Source: an uncultured Bacilli bacterium (GTDB taxonomy: Bacteria > Bacillota_I > Bacilli_A > RF39 > UBA660). Taken from it: a DNA stretch of 42,025 nt. The notes below the pieces were generated by a model. It was given only the letters and a program-made list of their open reading frames with translations. It was not told the DNA's origin and ran no database searches. A program made the translations under genes and the position numbers. Location of the stretch: assembly GCA_910588025.1 (NCBI GenBank), contig CAJUQG010000009.1, forward strand, positions 1 through 42,025. The letters run 5' to 3'. This document shows positions 15,367 to 23,383 of the stretch, in pieces. The number at the start of each line of letters is the position of its first letter. Within the stretch, counting starts at the first letter, position 1.

Positions 15367-15818
15367 TTATAGATTTAATTTTAATTCTATTTGTTTGATT
15401 TTTTCGTGATTTATTAGATGCGAATTGTATTTTATATTTAGAATTACTTTTTCTTCGAACTCTCCCTCAACAAAATTACTAGTTACACACTCTATCCCAT
15501 CCACATGGAATAATTCCTCTATCGCATTTTTCAAACAATATTACAACAAAGATCATCAATTATGATAGAAGTATCACTTGTTTTATTTTTATAGTGTTTG
15601 TCAAATGCAAGAATAGAAGGTCTTGTTTGTAGTTCTAAAAAGAATAATATTTCCATTTTTATGATATCAGGAGTGATTAATGTTTCATCATATTTTAAGT
15701 TAATTTCTAATTTTTTTTCATTTTTTATCTCAACACTTATCATTCCTTTTAATGAATTTAAGTATTCTTGTAGTTCTTTATGACCCCAATCATCTATCAT
15801 AAATGTTAACTTTTTCAT
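15367..15818 (-). pseudogene. Two-domain HMA-like gene interrupted by a -1 frameshift
   Basis: The ORF 15818-15531 encodes 95 aa: an HMA-like beta-alpha-beta domain without the MxCxxC site (residues 1-62, FMIDDWGHKELQEYLNSLKG), then the start of a second (SIIIDDLCCNIV). It stops at TGA 15533-15531. In the -1 frame the sequence continues to 15367 as KNAIEELFHVDGIECVTSNF and about 35 more residues, completing an HMA-like fold. Adding one T in the TTT run at 15535-15533 would give an uninterrupted protein of about 150 aa. It could be a broken gene, a sequencing error, or re-initiation at TTG 15534. It lies beside the MerR-type promoter, so a metal link is plausible. The 95-aa part has a good AAGGAT site. 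Confidence 0.55.
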
Positions 15819-15840
15819 CTAATTTATCCTTATCTAATTT

Positions 15841-15868
15841 AAAAAAATAAGACACCTACGTCTTATTT
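15841..15868 (-). terminator. Terminator after tRNA-Glu
   Basis: AAATAAGAC pairs with GTCTTATTT around a 6-nt loop and is followed by a T-run on the minus strand. The 9-bp stem is strong. Confidence 0.85.
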
Positions 15869-15880
15869 CTATTGTTTTTT

Positions 15881-15957
15881 TGGTAGTCTATACGGGATTC
15901 GAACCCGTGTTTCCACCTTGAGAGGGTGGTGTCTTAAACCCCTTGACTAATAGACCA
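15881..15957 (-). tRNA. tRNA-Glu (anticodon CUC), CCA encoded
   Basis: A full cloverleaf can be drawn: acceptor UGGUCUA with UAGACUA, a D-arm around AGUCAAGGGGUUUAAGACA, anticodon stem CCACC/GGUGG with loop CUCUCAA, and T-arm ACGGGUUCGAAUCCCGU. The anticodon CUC reads GAG. The CCA end is encoded. The first pair is U1-A72, unlike the usual G1-C72 of Bacillus tRNA-Glu. Confidence 0.9.
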
Positions 15958-16077
15958 TGACCATAATTCTTTTTTAAAAAGATATTATTATGCTATCATA
16001 ACTATATCTTTTTTACAATACTTTCAAAGAATTATTATAAAGATTTTGCTTTTTCTAACTCAATTTTTTTCTTGTTA

Positions 16078-16809
16078 CTATTTGGTTAAAATTCGCCGAA
16101 TATCTTTAAATTCGGTAATACTTGCATCTGCTATATTTATTAATTTCATTTTCTCTTTTGTTATGTCTTTAGAAAAACTAATATCATAATCTAAATAGAT
16201 AGAATAAAGCCCTGCGCAATGGCTTGGTACAATATCATTTTTTGAATCTCCAATGTGTACTGTTTTTTTAGCATCTAATTGGTGTTGTTTTAATAACCAT
16301 AGAAAGCTAAACTTAGAAGTTTTAAGAAAACTATCTTGAGAAGAATGAATGGCTTGAAAATACTTGATTAAATCATAACGTGCTAGTTTTTTTATTGCTT
16401 GATTTCTAAACCAATTTGTATAAGCAATCAAATTATATTTTTGAGATAACAAATCGATTTCTTCTTTCGTTTCAGGACTTAGAAATGTCTCAGAAGCTTC
16501 AAGTTCAAACATGGTATTTTTTAAATCATCCCCTTTTACTTGATGTTCCTTTAAACTATGAATATAGTTTTCTAATAAACTACTATAAATATCCTCGGAC
16601 GTCTCTTTTGTAACTAATCCATGTACTTCACGGTATTTCATGGCTAAAAATAAACCATTTAAAGCTTCTTTGGTGTAAGGGACTCCTAACATAGTTAATG
16701 ATTTTTGTAAAAATTTTTCAATATTTTTCCATCTGGTTATGGTTCCATCAATATCAAATATCAGGGTATTAATTTCAGATGGATTTGATAATTTATCCAT
16801 TATAATCAT
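16078..16809 (-). CDS. HAD-superfamily phosphatase
   Basis: 243 aa. The nucleophile motif is LIFDIDGTITRW (motif I DxDGT), motif II is AYTNWF, and motif III/IV is VHIGDSKNDIVPSHCAGL. A helical cap lies between motif I and motif II (about residues 35-120), so it belongs to the HAD-IA group (YjjG/PGP-like phosphatases of nucleotides or small phospho-metabolites). Substrate unknown. Single gene with its own promoter; the ATG at 16809 has AGGAAC upstream, and an ATG three codons downstream is an alternative. Confidence 0.88.
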   Translation of the reverse strand: MIIMDKLSNPSEINTLIFDIDGTITRWKNIEKFLQKSLTMLGVPYTKEALNGLFLAMKYREVHGLVTKETSEDIYSSLLENYIHSLKEHQVKGDDLKNTMFELEASETFLSPETKEEIDLLSQKYNLIAYTNWFRNQAIKKLARYDLIKYFQAIHSSQDSFLKTSKFSFLWLLKQHQLDAKKTVHIGDSKNDIVPSHCAGLYSIYLDYDISFSKDITKEKMKLINIADASITEFKDIRRILTK

Positions 16810-16836
16810 AATAGTTCCTAACTTTCATAGTAAATT

Positions 16837-16864
16837 ATTATATATTATTTTCTTCTTTTATCAA
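16837..16864 (-). promoter_or_regulatory. Promoter of the HAD phosphatase gene
   Basis: TTGATA (16864-16859), 16 bp, TATAAT (16842-16837). Confidence 0.65.
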
Positions 16865-16887
16865 AGATTTTTCTTATAATAACTGAA

Positions 16888-17766
16888 TTATTTTTTTAAA
16901 AATTTGATACGTTCTTGGACTGCTTTATTGGTAATTTTACATTCTTTATGATCAAAAGCATGCATTGTTTGTAATGTTTCATTCATAATACATTCTACTG
17001 AATGTTCTTTTAATTTTTGGGCAAATATTATTCCTTCATCATGAAGACAATCAAATTCAGCTGTTTCAAGATAAGTTAGAGGAAATTGCGCTATTTCTGG
17101 TTGATTTATAGGTGGAGAATAAGAATGATTTTTCAAATACAAATTCCACATTTTTTGGTTTAATTTGCTATTCCACATCGGCGTTTTTGTATACTTTTTC
17201 ATTGAATTACTTGTCATGAAAGGATCAATTAAAGGATATATTAACATTAAGGCTTTTGGTTTTGGGAGTTTATTTTTTATGATTTCGATTGTTAAATCAA
17301 TAGTGAGAAGTCCTCCAGCACTATCTCCACCAATTATAATTTCTTGGTTTTTATTTTCTTTCACAATCCACTGATAAGCACTTATACAATCTTGTAAAGG
17401 GATTGGATAAGTAAATTTGGGTGCTAACCGATAATCAATAAAAATAACTCGACATTCCCCTTCTTTGGCATATTTCTGACATAATTTAAAGTGTTTATTA
17501 TTTCCTTTAAAAACAAAAGCACCACCATGAATATATAATAAAGTTTTTGTAATTTTTTTTTGAGTTGATTCAAAAATATAAATATTTCGTTCAGAGTGAT
17601 CCAACAAGTTTATTTTTTCTTTGACAATAGCAATTTCATTATTTCCTTTTAATTGCCAAGCTAACATAGTTTGAAAAAAACGGATAAAAGGAAAAAGCAC
17701 CTTGAAAAATGGAGGTGTTACAAATCGATAAATTCCAAATTGTTTACTAATCTTATTATTTTTCAT
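16888..17766 (-). CDS. Alpha/beta hydrolase, HSL-type esterase
   Basis: 292 aa, soluble. HGGAF (oxyanion hole of the hormone-sensitive-lipase family), GGDSAGG nucleophile elbow with the catalytic Ser, EFDCLHDEG with the catalytic Asp and MHAFD with the catalytic His are all in order. The family hydrolyses short acyl esters; the substrate here cannot be inferred. It starts 12 bp after the end of the hypothetical gene at 17779 and is probably cotranscribed with it. Confidence 0.92.
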   Translation of the reverse strand: MKNNKISKQFGIYRFVTPPFFKVLFPFIRFFQTMLAWQLKGNNEIAIVKEKINLLDHSERNIYIFESTQKKITKTLLYIHGGAFVFKGNNKHFKLCQKYAKEGECRVIFIDYRLAPKFTYPIPLQDCISAYQWIVKENKNQEIIIGGDSAGGLLTIDLTIEIIKNKLPKPKALMLIYPLIDPFMTSNSMKKYTKTPMWNSKLNQKMWNLYLKNHSYSPPINQPEIAQFPLTYLETAEFDCLHDEGIIFAQKLKEHSVECIMNETLQTMHAFDHKECKITNKAVQERIKFLKK

Positions 17767-17778
17767 ATCTTTATTTTA

Positions 17779-18372
17779 TCACAAAGTTTTTTCTAACTCT
17801 TGAGTATATGCACGTTTTAATATTTTCTCCTGAAAAAGAAATTTTATTGTTTTTTTAGGTACTTCTTGAAAAGAATAACCCTGTTTATTTTTTCTTCTAT
17901 ATAAATAGTATATAAATTGATTTGATAATTGAACACCATAGGCTTGTATAAAGATATTATTTTCAATTGAATAAAATTTACCATTACAGTACTTATATAA
18001 GTCTTCTAAAAAATATTTTAATAAGAAATGAATATATTTTCGACCACTTGTATGTTCCATTCTTTCTTTAGGAAATTGCATGATATATTGTACAGCTTTA
18101 TAACTATTATAAATATAATCTTCTTTATTGGGATATTTTTCTTGTAATTCTTTTTTTAACATAGATAACATTATTTCTGTATTTTTACGATAACCTATTT
18201 GTTTATCCCATTGATTCACTATATTTTGTTGTTCATCCCAATTTTCAAAAAGATAGGATTCATCATAATCGAATAATTCACCTATTCTAATATAGATGTA
18301 GCGTGCAATTAACTCTTTATCTATTATATTTTTAGTTTTTAATTCTTGTTTCAATAATTCTAATAAATTCAT
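17779..18372 (-). CDS. Hypothetical protein upstream of the esterase
   Basis: About 197 aa, soluble, family not recognised with confidence. The early segment LIARYIYIRIGELFDYDESYL resembles the helix that precedes a transglutaminase-like core in some Bacillota proteins (the xxYxYDxxF pattern), but I cannot find a Cys-His-Asp triad, so this is a weak hint only. The start at 18372 has GAGGGG 5 nt upstream; the in-frame ATG at 18396 has none. Promoter at 18400-18427. Confidence 0.7.
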   Translation of the reverse strand: MNLLELLKQELKTKNIIDKELIARYIYIRIGELFDYDESYLFENWDEQQNIVNQWDKQIGYRKNTEIMLSMLKKELQEKYPNKEDYIYNSYKAVQYIMQFPKERMEHTSGRKYIHFLLKYFLEDLYKYCNGKFYSIENNIFIQAYGVQLSNQFIYYLYRRKNKQGYSFQEVPKKTIKFLFQEKILKRAYTQELEKTL

Positions 18373-18399
18373 AAAAACCCCTCTTTTTAATTCCAAAAT

Positions 18400-18427
18400 A
18401 TTTTAATACTTTTTTTCAAATTGTCAA
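18400..18427 (-). promoter_or_regulatory. Promoter of the hypothetical/esterase operon
   Basis: TTGACA (18427-18422), 16 bp, TAAAAT (18405-18400). Confidence 0.75.
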
Positions 18428-18522
18428 GGATTAAACAGATAATTAAACTTGTATCACTGATTTTAATTTGAATTTATATCTCCTTGCAAAAAAAAGAAGA
18501 GTTCTTGCAAGTCATGTCAAAC

Positions 18523-18747
18523 TCATTCTTTTTTCGATTTGGATTCAATAATTAAATTTAAATCATAAAGCTGGCAAATACTTCGAATCGTTTCTAAATC
18601 GATTCCAATATCTCCTTTTTCATAACGTTGAACGGTTCTTACACTTTTATTTAAATAATTTGCTAAATCTTTTTGAGTCATACTACCATATTCTCTTAAA
18701 AATTTAATAACATCTTTATTGGCATAATCTTTTAAATTTAATTTCAT
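18523..18747 (-). CDS. XRE-family helix-turn-helix regulator
   Basis: 74 aa, consisting almost only of an HTH_3 domain: MTQKDLANYLNKSVRTVQRY is the helix-turn-helix, followed by EKGDIGIDLETIRSICQLYD. Such small proteins repress nearby promoters. The start at 18747 is preferred because GGAGAG lies 7 nt upstream; the in-frame ATG at 18762 overlaps that site. It is divergent from the 63-aa gene, and the 90-bp space between them holds promoters for both and a palindrome. Confidence 0.88.
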   Translation of the reverse strand: MKLNLKDYANKDVIKFLREYGSMTQKDLANYLNKSVRTVQRYEKGDIGIDLETIRSICQLYDLNLIIESKSKKE

Positions 18748-18767
18748 GTAGAATCTCTCCATTTATT

Positions 18768-18795
18768 TGCAATTATAAAGGAACAATGATATATT
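18768..18795 (+). promoter_or_regulatory. Promoter of the 63-aa gene
   Basis: TTGCAA, 17 bp, TATATT on the plus strand, about 45 bp before the 63-aa gene. It overlaps likely -10 sequences (TATAAT, TATCAT) of the divergent XRE gene. Confidence 0.6.
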
Positions 18796-18813
18796 CATTT
18801 TAAATAGTGACAA

Positions 18814-18826
18814 AATGCGTCGCATT
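18814..18826. promoter_or_regulatory. 13-bp palindrome, candidate operator
   Basis: AATGCGTCGCATT is a perfect odd palindrome between the divergent XRE regulator and 63-aa gene, just before the latter's ribosome binding site. It could be the regulator's operator or an mRNA hairpin. Confidence 0.45.
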
Positions 18827-18837
18827 GAGGTGGTAAA

Positions 18838-19029
18838 ATGGAAGTAAAAAGAAAAGACACAGATCAGGAAAACTATCTCATTTTAAAAGAAAATGAAACT
18901 ATTACTATTTTAGTAGAAAATAATATGAAAGCTGCTATTCATATTTTGTGTAAAAATAAAAAATTATTCCTAGAATTTGAACCCAATCAAAAAAAGAATA
19001 CTAGTTTAAAGTATCCTAAATTAAAATAA
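18838..19029 (+). CDS. Small 63-aa protein divergent from XRE regulator
   Basis: 63 aa, begins MEVKRKDTDQENYLILKENE. A strong GAGGTGG lies 4 nt before the ATG and a promoter lies upstream, so it is likely real. The middle is strand-rich (ETITILVENNMKAAIHIL, KKLFLEF), loosely recalling the five-stranded CsrA fold, but the CsrA RNA-binding residues are not recognisable. The tail is basic. It may be the target or partner of the XRE protein. Function unknown. Confidence 0.6.
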   Translation: MEVKRKDTDQENYLILKENETITILVENNMKAAIHILCKNKKLFLEFEPNQKKNTSLKYPKLK

Positions 19030-19093
19030 AATTATTTTTTATTATTACGATTGTATTTTAGATTTTCATATGAGAAAAACAAAACTATGTTTT

Positions 19094-20746
19094 TTACATC
19101 CATTTTTCAAATCGTTTGGTTATCTTTTCTTTGCCTAATATTTTTAAAATATCATAAAGATTTGGAGTTTGTTTTTTGCTTGATATAGCTACTCGTATAA
19201 CTGTACTAATATCAGCGACATTCCCTTTAAACTTTTCAGGATTTTGTTTGTATTCTTTCATATTACTAGCATATCCTAGTTCATCACACATTTGTTTCAT
19301 TTTATCAAACCAAATGTCTTGTTCATCTGTTTCATCATAATATTTGATAATATATGTCTTTAAGATATTAGAAATTTCTTCCGTATCTTTAATTTTATCA
19401 AATTCATATTCTTCTTTTGATACATTAAATTTTTCATCATAAATATACCAAATATTTGAATATACATCACCATAAGTACCATAATCTTTTCTTGGTTTTA
19501 CTCCACCGCGTTCAATATTTAACATGGCAATAGAATTTTCTTTTTCTGTCTCTAAAAGATGAGCAAATTCTGGTTCAAATTCTTTGGCCCAAGTAAGAGT
19601 TCTGTTGTAGAATTCTTCTGCGCTTAAATGAGCAATAAAATTTTTGGATAAATTAATAATTTTTTCCATGTCGAATAATGCTCCACTAATATTCATTTTT
19701 TCAAATGTTACTTGAAAAGAATCAATATCCTCTGTTTCATGTTTTTCAAACCATTCTTCAAAATTAGAATTAATTACGGTCATTAGATATTGTTTTACTG
19801 CTTCAATTGGAAATCCTTGTTTTTTAAATTCAAAAACGTTTGCTTCTGGATCTTTTCGTTTACTAATTTTTCTTCTTTTTCCGTCTTCTTCTTTCATAAT
19901 CGGTGCTGTGTGTGCGTATTTCGGAGGCTCTATATTAAGCATAGAAGCAAGTTGAATATGGATGGGTAAACTGCTTAACCATTCATCACCACGAACAACA
20001 TGAGTAGTATGCATTAGATAATCATCTACTACATGAGCAAAATGATAAGTTGGAAGTCCATCACCTTTTAAAATAACATGATCAATATCATTTTCTGGCA
20101 TTTCTACGCGTCCTTTTATCATATCATCAAAGGTTATTTTGTTATCAAAAGAGCCAGGTGATTTCATACGAATTACATAAGGTTCCCCTTTTTTTATTTT
20201 TTCTAATGCTTCTTCCATTGGTAAGTTACGATCTAGAGCAAATCTTCCATAATAACCAATACGGACTTTGGAAATTTCTTGTTGATGGCGTAATTCATCT
20301 AATTCTTCAGGAGTGATAAATGATGGATAAGCTAGGTCTTTTTCTATTAAATCTCTAACAAAAGCCCCGTAGATATCATGTCTTTTACTTTGAATGTATG
20401 GTCCATACTCCCCTTGTTCCTCTTTGCGGTTTAAAGGTCCTTCTGTATAGGGAATTTCATAAAATTTTATAGCTTCAATGATTTCATCTATTCCTGTTTC
20501 CGTTTCTCTTTTTTGGTCAGTATCTTCTATTCTTACATAAAATACTCCATTAGAGTTTTTTGCTAAATTGTGAGCTAATTGTGCTTGAAAAAGAGTTCCA
20601 AAGTGAACAAATCCTGTAGGACTTGGTCCAATTCTTACTACTTTGGCATCACTATTTAAATTTCTTTCTGGATATAATTCTTCGTAATATGCTCTATTAT
20701 GCATAATTCCTGGAACTAAAATATTTGCAAATTCTTTTCTTGTCAT
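19094..20746 (-). CDS. gltX: Glutamyl-tRNA synthetase
   Basis: Class I synthetase charging tRNA-Glu (and tRNA-Gln if an amidotransferase is present). 550 aa, longer than the usual 470-500. GPSPTGFVHFGTLFQAQL carries the HIGH-type motif (HFGT) with the Rossmann fold, YVRIEDTDQKRE follows, and KISKRKDPEANV carries the KMSKS loop. The C-terminal anticodon-binding domain is helical. AAAGGATG precedes the ATG. Expression is governed by a T-box leader upstream (20764-20966). Confidence 0.93.
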   Translation of the reverse strand: MTRKEFANILVPGIMHNRAYYEELYPERNLNSDAKVVRIGPSPTGFVHFGTLFQAQLAHNLAKNSNGVFYVRIEDTDQKRETETGIDEIIEAIKFYEIPYTEGPLNRKEEQGEYGPYIQSKRHDIYGAFVRDLIEKDLAYPSFITPEELDELRHQQEISKVRIGYYGRFALDRNLPMEEALEKIKKGEPYVIRMKSPGSFDNKITFDDMIKGRVEMPENDIDHVILKGDGLPTYHFAHVVDDYLMHTTHVVRGDEWLSSLPIHIQLASMLNIEPPKYAHTAPIMKEEDGKRRKISKRKDPEANVFEFKKQGFPIEAVKQYLMTVINSNFEEWFEKHETEDIDSFQVTFEKMNISGALFDMEKIINLSKNFIAHLSAEEFYNRTLTWAKEFEPEFAHLLETEKENSIAMLNIERGGVKPRKDYGTYGDVYSNIWYIYDEKFNVSKEEYEFDKIKDTEEISNILKTYIIKYYDETDEQDIWFDKMKQMCDELGYASNMKEYKQNPEKFKGNVADISTVIRVAISSKKQTPNLYDILKILGKEKITKRFEKWM

Positions 20747-20763
20747 ATAAACATCCTTTCTAA

Positions 20764-20966
20764 CAAAAAAAGGCGGAACCTAAAGGACGAGAAGACCCGT
20801 GGTACCACCTTATTATAACTTATTAATGATAACGGCATGACCGGAATACCTTGTATACGGTATTCAGCTTCAAAAGTTTCTTCTAAATAAGCATTTATTC
20901 GTTTCCACCGACCACGAACTCTCTTTTAAAATGATTTATTTATACTCTTCTTTTTTCTTCGCTTGT
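20764..20966 (-). promoter_or_regulatory. T-box riboswitch controlling gltX
   Basis: The conserved T-box sequence AAGGTGGTACCACGG lies at 20811-20797. The terminator is formed by GGTGGTACC with GGTTCCGCC and a seven-T run (ends near 20764); the T-box sequence overlaps its 5' arm, as expected for antiterminator/terminator switching. Upstream are a stem I region with GGTGGAAACG and GAA triplets near AACTTTTGAAGC suited to a Glu specifier. Uncharged tRNA-Glu should allow read-through. Confidence 0.88.
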
Positions 20967-20972
20967 ATTAGT

Positions 20973-21001
20973 AGTTTAGTAAATTTTTTATTGTTTGTCA
21001 A
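20973..21001 (-). promoter_or_regulatory. gltX promoter inside the end of the PPIase gene
   Basis: TTGACA (21001-20996), 17 bp, TAAACT (20978-20973). The -35 coincides with the last codons (Val-Asp-Lys) of the upstream lipoprotein gene. Confidence 0.8.
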
Positions 21002-21605
21002 CTGTCACAAAACGTATGGAATAAATGACTGGCTTGGTAATAGGAGTTTCTCCATTTGTTTTAGTGTTTGCTAGTTTATCTAAAGTATCAAGTCCTGCAA
21101 TAATGCGTCCAAATGAGGCATAGGAACCATCTAAATGTGGTGAATCTGCATGAACGATAAAGAATTGACTAGATGCTGAGTCTCTATCATTACTTCTAGC
21201 CATAGAGATTACTCCTCGCTCATGTTTTAAATTATTTTCTACCCCATTTAAACGAAATTCTCCTTTAATCGTTTCTTCAGATCCACCTGAACCATTTCCA
21301 AGTGGGTCTCCACCTTGAATCATAAAGTCTTTTATAATGCGGTGAAATACTAATCCATCATAAAATTTTTCACTTACTAATTTTTGAAAGTTTTTTACTG
21401 TGATTGGTGCAATATCGGGATATAATTCTAATAACATAATATCTCCTGTTGTTTGCATCTCAATTTTGATATAATTGGTAATTTCTTCTGTTTCTTTGTA
21501 ATTCATATTTTCTATTTTCCCTTCTATTTGTGGATTTTTACTTCCACAACCACCCATTAATAATACGGTTATTAATGTAAAAAATATAACTAATTTCTTT
21601 TTCAT
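20988..21605 (-). CDS. Cyclophilin-type peptidyl-prolyl isomerase lipoprotein
   Basis: 205 aa. The N-terminus is a lipoprotein signal, KKKLVIFFTLITVLLMGGC, with Cys20 the likely lipidated residue, so it acts on the outer face of the membrane. The cyclophilin domain has FHRIIKDFMIQGGDP (catalytic Arg and Phe), SQFFIVHADSPHLDGSYASF and FGRII. It should catalyse proline isomerisation in exported proteins. Its ATG overlaps the stop of the AlkD-like gene (ATGA), and its last codons carry the gltX -35. Confidence 0.94.
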   Translation of the reverse strand: MKKKLVIFFTLITVLLMGGCGSKNPQIEGKIENMNYKETEEITNYIKIEMQTTGDIMLLELYPDIAPITVKNFQKLVSEKFYDGLVFHRIIKDFMIQGGDPLGNGSGGSEETIKGEFRLNGVENNLKHERGVISMARSNDRDSASSQFFIVHADSPHLDGSYASFGRIIAGLDTLDKLANTKTNGETPITKPVIYSIRFVTVDKQ

Positions 21606-22324
21606 TTTTTGATTCTCCTTTTATATTTTAACATATTATCTTTTTGTTCTTTACTAATCCGAAACGATTCTCTTATTTTGCTGATCGTTTTATTCATTGT
21701 AAAATCATTTATTTTGGATATTTTTAAATACTCTTCTGTTTCATTTGGAAATTTAGTATACATTTCTGCAAGAAGCCAAGCCATAGCCATATTTACATAA
21801 TAATGATCATTTTCGATTTGATCTAGTTGCTCATATATTCTATATAAATATTCTTTTTCGATATAGAAACTTAACAATATAATTAATCCTACTCGAATAC
21901 TAAATGGTTCTTTTCTTTTTAATAATTTAATCCAAGCATCAAAGTATTTTTCTTTTGATGTTTCAACTATTTTTAAACTGTTACAGAAACTATCACAAAT
22001 CGCCCAGTTATCAATTTTAGGTAAAAAATGTTCTAATTTTTGAAAGAAGAATGTTTCATCAGTAATACTTGATATCACAAAACCTTCAATTAGTACTTCT
22101 TCATAATATAAATCTTTGGTTTGGGATAAAAAATCTTGAATATCTGTTTTTATAATTGTTTTGGCAATCTTTCGGCATTCTGGAACATTGATTCCTAAAA
22201 TAGGATACTTTGTAGTTGTCAATTTAGAGTGAAATTCTCGATATTGTAAATTTTCTTTTTGTTTTAATATTTCTAAGTAAGTTTGATAAGTTTCATCATT
22301 CCAACTTTTTATTTCTTGCATCAT
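21602..22324 (-). CDS. AlkD-like DNA alkylation repair protein
   Basis: 240 aa of helical HEAT-like repeats. The start YREFHSKLTTTKYPILGINV is diagnostic of the Bacillota AlkD-like family. NWAICDSF has the Trp and Asp spaced as in AlkD's catalytic site, and the later MAWLLAEM supplies a second conserved Trp. AlkD removes cationic alkylated bases from DNA. Translationally coupled to the cyclophilin gene, a pairing with no obvious functional link. Promoter: extended -10 at 22348-22340. Confidence 0.88.
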   Translation of the reverse strand: MMQEIKSWNDETYQTYLEILKQKENLQYREFHSKLTTTKYPILGINVPECRKIAKTIIKTDIQDFLSQTKDLYYEEVLIEGFVISSITDETFFFQKLEHFLPKIDNWAICDSFCNSLKIVETSKEKYFDAWIKLLKRKEPFSIRVGLIILLSFYIEKEYLYRIYEQLDQIENDHYYVNMAMAWLLAEMYTKFPNETEEYLKISKINDFTMNKTISKIRESFRISKEQKDNMLKYKRRIKK

Positions 22325-22339
22325 AATATCACGTGTTTT

Positions 22340-22348
22340 ATTATAACA
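22340..22348 (-). promoter_or_regulatory. Extended -10 promoter of the AlkD-like gene
   Basis: TGTTATAAT on the minus strand overlaps the T-run of the EamA terminator. No convincing -35 is needed for this promoter type. Confidence 0.6.
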
Positions 22349-22373
22349 AAAAAAGACTTTTCATGAAAGTCTT
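22347..22373 (-). terminator. Terminator of the EamA transporter gene
   Basis: AAGACTTT pairs with AAAGTCTT around CATGA and is followed by a T-run. The 5' arm overlaps the stop codon. Confidence 0.85.
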
Positions 22374-23247
22374 AACTGAGTAAAGTCATTCCTATAATAC
22401 ATAATATTCCAACAATCAAGGAAATCACTTTTTTTAAATTCATTTTATCAGTTTTTCTAATTACGGAGATGATTACTACACCAAATAATTGTAGTTTGGT
22501 TAATAACGTAATTACAATTGGTGTTTCTCCAATGTATGCAAGCATATAAAGAATACTTGTAATGGTATAAATGATTCCTGTTAAAAAAATTAATTTTTGG
22601 AATTCTTTCTTTTCTTTCTTTTTTAAAGGTTTCATATTTTTTTTATCTTTTTGATATAAATAGTAAAAAAAGGGAATTGCTACTAAATAATAAACTAAAT
22701 TAATTCCATATTCATTTGCGCCCTTACTACTTGCTATTTTTATAAAATATGGTTCTGAAGCATAAAAAATAGTCGAAGTTATTAAAATAAATATATTTTT
22801 TAGATCTATTTTTTTATTTTTAATTTGAGACTTCATTTTATTTGTTTCATAAGAAAATACATAAATGGAGATAAAAAATAGTAAAAATAATATTAGAAAA
22901 TTTAATTGTGGTTTAATGTATCCTAAAAAGATATCACATATTAAAATAATAAAAATACTTCCTGCATCAATTAAATTTGCAAGTCCTATAGGAATAGTCT
23001 GGATGGCTTTGATGTAACAAATATCTCCTCCTATAATAGCAAAAGAATATATAACACAGACAAGAAATGAAAAGAAAGATAATTCTAATCCCCCAATGAA
23101 AGAAACAAGAGCAACGAATATTCCCGTTACAACTGTCATCCAAAATAAATATTGATTTTCATTATATTTTAATAAAATTTTCTCTTCTAATGTGTCTCCA
23201 AAGGAATGAATAATAGACCATGAGACTGCTGCATTTTTTCCCTTCAT
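22372..23247 (-). CDS. EamA/DMT-family membrane transporter
   Basis: 291 aa with about ten hydrophobic helices arranged as two EamA halves, the drug/metabolite transporter topology. Hydrophobic stretches such as FLILFLLFFISIYVFSY, an internal charged loop around residues 135-150 and a terminal YTITSILYMLAYIGETPIVI helix are seen. Likely exports a metabolite or amino acid; the substrate cannot be inferred. AGGTGAG lies 8 nt before the ATG. Divergent from the UmuC-like gene. Confidence 0.88.
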   Translation of the reverse strand: MKGKNAAVSWSIIHSFGDTLEEKILLKYNENQYLFWMTVVTGIFVALVSFIGGLELSFFSFLVCVIYSFAIIGGDICYIKAIQTIPIGLANLIDAGSIFIILICDIFLGYIKPQLNFLILFLLFFISIYVFSYETNKMKSQIKNKKIDLKNIFILITSTIFYASEPYFIKIASSKGANEYGINLVYYLVAIPFFYYLYQKDKKNMKPLKKKEKKEFQKLIFLTGIIYTITSILYMLAYIGETPIVITLLTKLQLFGVVIISVIRKTDKMNLKKVISLIVGILCIIGMTLLS

Positions 23248-23302
23248 ATATAACTCACCTATTTTTCATTATAAATGATTTTTTTTGAATTAGAAATATT
23301 CT

Positions 23303-23319
23303 TTGACAAAATTTGTCAA
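23303..23319. promoter_or_regulatory. 17-bp perfect palindrome upstream of the SOS operon
   Basis: TTGACAAAATTTGTCAA is a perfect odd palindrome carrying a TTGACA in each direction. It ends directly before the -35 of the polymerase promoter and lies 56 bp before the EamA start. It could be an operator or a bidirectional -35. Confidence 0.45.
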
Positions 23320-23347
23320 TTGTATTTTTAAACTTTTTTGCTATAAT
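23320..23347 (+). promoter_or_regulatory. Promoter of the UmuC-like polymerase operon
   Basis: TTGTAT (23320-23325), 16 bp, TATAAT (23342-23347). Confidence 0.8.
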
Positions 23348-23354
23348 TTTTACA

Positions 23355-23366
23355 GAACAAATGTTC
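23355..23366. promoter_or_regulatory. LexA/DinR SOS box
   Basis: GAACAAATGTTC matches the Bacillota consensus GAACNNNNGTTC exactly. It sits on the expected transcription start, just after the -10, so LexA binding would block the polymerase operon until DNA damage. Confidence 0.88.
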
Positions 23367-23383
23367 TTTAAGGAGTGCATTTT

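Noticed and set aside
15972..16040. Possible tRNA-Glu promoter
   Set aside because: Several TTG and TATGAT/TAGCAT-like boxes occur but none at a convincing spacing, so no single promoter is claimed.
18484..18513. CTTGCAA repeated in inverted form as a possible terminator after the XRE gene
   Set aside because: A 7-bp stem with a 16-nt loop and no T-run after it; too weak to call.
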